Shown here: one piece after another, positions 57,001-64,000 of the stretch
Numbering within the stretch: position 1 is the first letter of the stretch
Layout: each line of letters opens with the position of its first letter
Assembly (NCBI GenBank): GCA_022410635.1
Contig: JAJVDF010000467.1
Coordinates: 709,646-773,645 of the forward strand
Length of the DNA: 64,000 bases
Reading direction: 5' to 3'
Source of the DNA: Tretioscincus oriximinensis
Taxonomy: Eukaryota; Chordata; Lepidosauria; Squamata; Gymnophthalmidae
Notes under the pieces: generated by a model
What the model was told of the DNA's origin: nothing
Databases searched by the model: none
What the model saw: only the letters and a program-made list of their open reading frames with translations
Position numbers and translations under genes: made by a program

Positions 57001-58040
57001 CAGGTTATTTATTTATTTATATTTATACCCCGCCCCATACCCAAAGGTCTCAGCGCGGCGAACAGTAAAATTAACAACTTAAAAACAGTATAAAAACAAT
57101 ATCTAAAAGTGGGGACAAAAATGACATACTCTTCAGCCAAAGGCCAGGTGAACCACAGCAGCACCCCCTCCTCTCCCCACTGGTCTGAAGCAGTGTTGCA
57201 CTGAGTAACCTGGGGGACAGAGCTGGGTAAGATTAGGCCCACCCAGCTCATCCACTCAGGTGCCAGGTCAGCCCCTTCATCCAGGATGAAATCATGGATG
57301 ATAGATGTTTTATTCTGGACTGACCTGGCATTTAGAAGCAGCACTACCAGAGCAGTGGGCCGGTCAGCAGGCATCCCCCAAATCCGCAGTTGGAAGGCAG
57401 AACAGAAGGAGTGATAGCCTTCACAAAACTATCACCCCTTCTCTTAATTTCCCTCTTCTGCCTCCCAGCACCATATCTCCCCCTGCCTGTCACCACGGTG
57501 ATGGGAGCCCCCTGCACCAACTCTCTCCCTCCTACTTCCTGGCCTTGGTAACACATCACTCAACACACCCCCACCAACAATTCAATAATTATATTAAACA
57601 GGATTAAATTTCAAAAATTAAAACAAGAACAACCCACCCCACACCCAATTTATAATAATATAAACACCCCCACACACTATTTAAAAACAACCAGAGGATA
57701 AGGCAGATGACGTAGTCATCCTCCCTTCAGTGGTGAGTACCATCATTGCAGGCGCAGGGTCTCTGAAGGTGGGCAGCCCAGGCTCTCACCCTGGGCACAG
57801 ATGGCAACGTTCCCACTCTTCAAGCTGCCTTCTCCTTGGTTTGGCCACAGGCAGCCCTGTCAGTAGCCCCAAGCAATACAAACTGCTGGGGCCAGGTGTT
57901 ACTGCAGATCAACCTGGGCCTAGTCCTGCGAAGAAGCCTCTCCTCTCCAGCGAGTAACCCCGATGCCAGCAGGTGTTCTTGCAGGTCCCAGCAGTCCAGG
58001 AGCAGGGTCTCTGAAGGTGGGCAGCCCAGGCTCTCACCCC
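57001..58040 (-). mobile_element. L2-type LINE with 5' tandem units, internally deleted
   Basis: Minus-strand order: a 5' region holding two copies of a 38-bp block (57754-57791 and 58002-58039) with a period of 248; the start of an endonuclease domain, LLLNARSVQNKT then IIHDFILDEGADL (about 57270-57345); then a jump to the 3' part with CACCTGGCCTTTGGCTG and the CCTTTGGGTATGGGGCGGGGTATAAAT tail (57001-57150). Most of endonuclease and all of RT are deleted. Family knowledge: the LNARS box is the first strand of the AP-endonuclease fold of L2/CR1-type elements. Confidence 0.75.
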
Positions 58041-58059
58041 AGGATACTTGGTTATCTTA

Positions 58060-59025
58060 AAAAAAATCCCAATAAATGGAACCCTTCTCTGCCATCTTTC
58101 AGTTGATTAAAAATGTTGAAATTTGAATCAAACATTTTTTTTAATATTGTTCACTTTTCTAGATATAACCTTATGCTGATTAGAATTTGAAGATGTGAAA
58201 TGCTTGAAGTTACAGAGTGCCACACCAAATGTGTGTTTTGTACCTGAAATAGACTGCCATTCGTTTCTTTCTTTCTGCTGCTGAACTATGTTTACATGCT
58301 GTTGGTTCATGAACTATTTTAATGCAAAGCATAAATTTTCAGATGTTTTCTTACTGTAGGAATAAAAAACAATCTAAACAACGTAAAAAAAAATGATGAC
58401 ACTAATGAAGCCAAATGCTGTGTTCAAGATTCTGCCCTAGTTAGGGAGCCATGTTTTGCAGAATACAATACTTTTATCTAGAACAACTGGTTGTGGAGAA
58501 TTAGCACAGTGTTTCTTTGCTGTTTTAGGAGAAGCAATAGGAGAGATATTTCGTTCTATTTATTTATCACATTTGTTTCTCACCCTTCATCCAAGCATAA
58601 TTAAAACAAACAGTGAAACATTTTAGAATAGCATTTATTCTCCCTCCCATCCTGGCAGGTTGATTATCAGGAAATTGAAGGCCTGTAAACAAGTAAATAT
58701 TCACTACAATATTATGACCTCCTTATCTGTGCACGTGAAAAGTGATTATTCGGGCAAATTGCCATATGTTTCTGATGCAGGGTGCACCAACCTACTTCCT
58801 TCTACCACTTCCTTGTATTTTGGTATTAAAGTTATTTCATAATTCCAGACTTCGTTTCTTCTAAATTTTCAAACGTGTTTCTTTTCTTTCAAAGCTGTTT
58901 TTTAATTTCAACACCAAATCTTCCTTCCCTCTTAACTCTGAATGACGAAGCAAACCTTATTCCAAATTTCAAACTATAACAAGGGATAACAGTTTCTATG
59001 CCTTTTCCTCTATATGTGTTTATAG
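58060..59025. other. Intron sequence before exon, no feature recognised
   Basis: AT-rich, repeat-poor. The last part (58980-59025) is the polypyrimidine and acceptor region of the next exon. Confidence 0.5.
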
Positions 59026-59100
59026 GCCATGGCCCTATACCATATTCCAGAGGGGATTTGATTTGGTGCTTGGAGAACAGCCTTCAGATAAAATATTCAG
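59026..59100 (+). CDS. ASTN1: ASTN1 exon: ectodomain linker, part 1
   Basis: Acceptor GTTTATAG ends at 59025 and donor GTATGA starts at 59101. It enters in phase 2 (one base completes a Gly codon) and leaves in phase 2 (AG of an Arg codon). It encodes [18 protein letters not shown] then PSDKIF. This region lies between the two EGF-like modules and has no named motif. The acceptor tract is not very pyrimidine-rich near the end, but the reading frame and family match are unambiguous. Confidence 0.95.
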
Positions 59101-60247
<1,147 letters not shown>

Positions 60248-60384
60248 TAGGTGTTTTCGATCGGTGGAATCCTGGAAGACTTTGGAATGAGATGATAGCA
60301 GTAAAGGTTCATCCCCTAATTGTGACCGTAAAACTGACGTTCTTTCTTCCCTGTTGCATTTGCATTTAAAAGTCCTTTCTATAA

Positions 60385-60600
60385 CACTGACAATACAAGT
60401 CTACTTCATCAGTTCCTATGAAGTAGACTTGTCTATGAAAGATTATGCTGCCTAGCTTTTTCTTGTTAGCCTAAGGTGTTATGAGACTTCCTTGATAGAC
60501 TCCATTGCATGTGAAGAAATAAAATTGTCTATGGAATCTCATGTTGCCTTTTTCTTGTTAGTCCCTAAGGTACTACAGTATCCACCTTGCTAAGAAATAT
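60385..60600. repeat. Penelope-type terminal modules, two fragments
   Basis: GAAGTAGACTTGTCTATGAAAGATTATGCTGCCTAGC followed by TTTTTCTTGTTAGCC (60420-60470), and a second partial repeat at 60515-60595 (TGTCTATGGAATCTCATGTTGCC, TTTTTCTTGTTAGTCCCTAAGG). A short foldback ACAAGTCTACTTCAT/ATGAAGTAGACTTGT lies at 60399-60433. Confidence 0.65.
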
Positions 60601-61082
60601 AGTAAAAATATGGATTTCATAATAAAATGAAATTGTGGGTGTGCAGAAATAGCCACCTGCACACAGCTATATAGCCCTTAAAGTAATTGGAACTATACTT
60701 ACCTAAAACTCCATGTTGGATTAAGTCTAATGTCTTGTAACAGGGAGGGAGCTGCCTGTGGGTGGAATGTTCATTCTGTTTTCCTATTTCCTTGTCTCTA
60801 ACAGGTGCTGCTTCCATGTGAGTTAATGGGGGCTACATAATTAAGTAGATCTCATAACAATTCTAATTAATCCAATTCCATTCATGTGAACAATTTGAGA
60901 AGGGAAGATGAATTAATACTTTTATAAAGTGCCTGTGCGTAATATAAAAAAAGTTTGTAGTTTTCAAAAATCAATAATAATAAATACAGAGCAGTTTGAA
61001 ATCAAGCGAAAGGAGGGGGAAAAACCAACAGTGACCGCCAATTCTTTATTACAATGCGGCAGCTTCGACCCATTATCTAAAT

Positions 61083-61936
61083 CAGTGTGGTCCAACCTTT
61101 TTGGACCCGAGGGTCGATCAAACATCATTGCAAGAGTGTGAGGGCCAGAGTGACATCACTTCCTGCACCGCCCCAGAATTGATTTTACTTCCAGGGTGGG
61201 ACAGGAAGTGATGTCACTATGGTCCTCACACTCCTGGTATCACTTCCTGCCCTGCCCCGGAAGTGATGTCACTTCCATGGCGGGGACAGGAGGTCACTCC
61301 GGATGCCATTCCCGGAAGCAGATTCCAGAAGTGACATTGGCGAAGTGGTATTGTCAAAAGGACTAGGAGGGAGGCGGCTGCATCTGCATCTGCATGCTCT
61401 TTTTGTCCGTCACACTGGCAGATGTAACGGACGAAAGAAACAAGTGCCTGCAAATGCAGCCGCTTCCCCCCTGCTCCTTTTGACAATACCATTTTGACAA
61501 TGCCATTTCTGGAATCCATTCTAGAAAGGAACAAGCGGCTACAAGTGTCGGCGTGGAAGCGGCAAGGCAGCTGCCTTGCCGCTTTGATGACGACCAGCGC
61601 CAGCCGCTGAGCACTCCGCAGGGTGTTCCCTGACGGCGTGCATACTGTTAATTTGTCGATCCCCACCTTCAGTACTGGCTCCTGTTCTGCATGGGAGTTG
61701 CCATGTTAGTGGAACTCCGCCCTCCGTTAGCGCCATGTTGGGGAAACAGGGCAGAGTTCCCCTAACATGGCGACTCCCATGCAGAACAGCCAGTACTGAA
61801 GGTGAGAATCGCCAAATTAACAGTATGCACGCCATCAGGGAACCCCCTGCGGTGTGCTCAACGGCCGCCTGGCCCCTTCGTGGGCCACAAAAATGGCTTG
61901 GTGGACCGCCCGTGGGCTGCAGGTTGGACCAAGCTG
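61083..61936. mobile_element. hAT-type element with ~250-bp internal palindrome
   Basis: Ends CAGTGTGGTCCAACCT and (inverted) CAGCTTGGTCCAACCT; flanks ATCTAAAT (61075-61082) and ATTTAAAT (61937-61944), an 8-bp duplication with one mismatch. The interior shows repeated AGTGACATCACTTCC blocks (61140-61280), a foldback with arms about 61351-61390 and 61458-61490, and a large palindrome at 61609-61859 whose arms of about 120 bp pair around 61734. GC-rich and non-coding. Lies in the 2.8-kb intron between two ASTN1 exons. Confidence 0.92.
61609..61859. repeat. Large imperfect palindrome inside the hAT element
   Basis: Starting GAGCACTCCGCAGGG and ending CCCTGCGGTGTGCTC, with matching inner blocks GACGGCGTGCATACTGTTAA / TTAACAGTATGCACGCC and AACATGGC / GCCATGTT. 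Few mismatches over about 120 bp per arm. Such a sequence would extrude as a long hairpin. Confidence 0.85.
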
Positions 61937-62694
61937 ATTTAAATTATTTGTAATATATAAAGCTGAAACTGCAATGCGTGATTAGGAAGCAACCTGCAAC
62001 ATGGCTCTAATTAGGAAACCTGAAGCACTGAAGGGTACTGTACAATCATCAGGCCCTGGATCCCGATGTGCCTGGTGTACGAGGACATCAAGTCATTTTT
62101 AAAGTCATTTACTTCAGTTGGAGGAAGAGTTGCTCTGTGAAGTAGGGGTGGGGAAAGAAGCTGACAAAGTCCTCTGTATAGAAGGCTGGGATGAATCCCA
62201 GCCTTGTACCCCTTGGATTTTGAGTGCAAGGTACAAACAGATACACACTAGTTCCCTCAGTTCATCACTTATGAGTTAGTCTGAGATCTCCTGTATTTTC
62301 AAATCTTTTGCTATTTCTGTTTTATGGTTTCAAGTTGTGTTTCTGCCTGCTTTTCCACACTGTTTTCTCATGAAAACAAGTGGTTATTATAAAAGTTTGG
62401 ATGCCCAGCAGCTTCAAAAAACTTGTAATAGCAAGAATTTCATCACTGTGATGTCACATCTGCCCCCTGCTTCCAGGAATAAGGCCCGGAGTCACATCAC
62501 TTCCAGTCTCACCCAGGAAGTGATGTCACTTTTGATATTACTTCCAGTCCCGACCAGGAAGTGCTGTAAAAAAAATCATGAAGTTAAGACCCAGATGCCC
62601 GGAAAACTCCCAGTAAGGGCCCCTCACTTTGTTTATCTGTTCCAGGGCCCCTGAGATTCCAGCTAAACCACTGGCACTCACCCATTCTAAAATT

Positions 62695-64000
<1,306 letters not shown>

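Overview
The window is vertebrate nuclear DNA, most likely from a squamate reptile (a gecko is possible but unproven). The case rests on six spliced exons of one conserved vertebrate gene and on the repeat mix: CR1, L2 and L1 LINEs, a DIRS element, a Penelope-like element with a GIY-YIG domain, Tc1, hAT and Tigger DNA transposons, and tRNA-headed SINEs of the type common in lizards. There is no prokaryotic gene organisation, no CRISPR array and no operon.

The only host gene I can support is astrotactin-1 (ASTN1), on the + strand. Six internal exons (13910-14059, 17524-17691, 21002-21086, 59026-59100, 60109-60246, 63018-63163; 762 nt, 253 complete codons) have GT/AG boundaries and compatible phases (1,1,2,2,2,1). 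They encode the end of the cytosolic loop, the second membrane segment, the first EGF-like module, the following ectodomain linker and most of the second EGF-like module. The promoter, 5' exons and 3' exons lie outside. The introns are about 3.5, 3.3, 37.9, 1.0 and 2.8 kb.

Layout: 1-2.4 kb, decayed CR1-type LINE. 3.1-4.4 kb, dead Tc1 element split by an L2 3' end. 4.44-10.75 kb, DIRS retrotransposon (gag, RT/RNase H, tyrosine recombinase, complementary repeat), split by an L1 with a perfect 15-bp target duplication. 11.0-13.7 kb, young L1 with an open frame that contains a 285-bp tandem duplication. 13.9-21.1 kb, three ASTN1 exons with a probable solo LTR, CR1-type tails and a striking hairpin between them. 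21-59 kb, one giant intron filled with nested repeats (several hAT or MITE elements with clear target duplications, SINEs, decayed L1, a Tigger MITE inside an unclassified repeat, a Penelope-like element and its palindromic terminal modules). 59-63.2 kb, three more exons, with a hAT element carrying a ~250-bp palindrome. 63.2-64 kb, a CR1 on the minus strand.

None of the transposon proteins looks intact, although the L1 at 11-13.7 kb has no stop in its retained frame. I found no convincing new multi-gene system. The points most worth a second look are the near-perfect intronic hairpin at 17811-17876, hammerhead-like cores in the Penelope-type terminal modules, an unclassified repeat family with three to four copies, an unclassified GC-rich element at 43986-44941, and the in-frame L1 duplication with an N at its joint.
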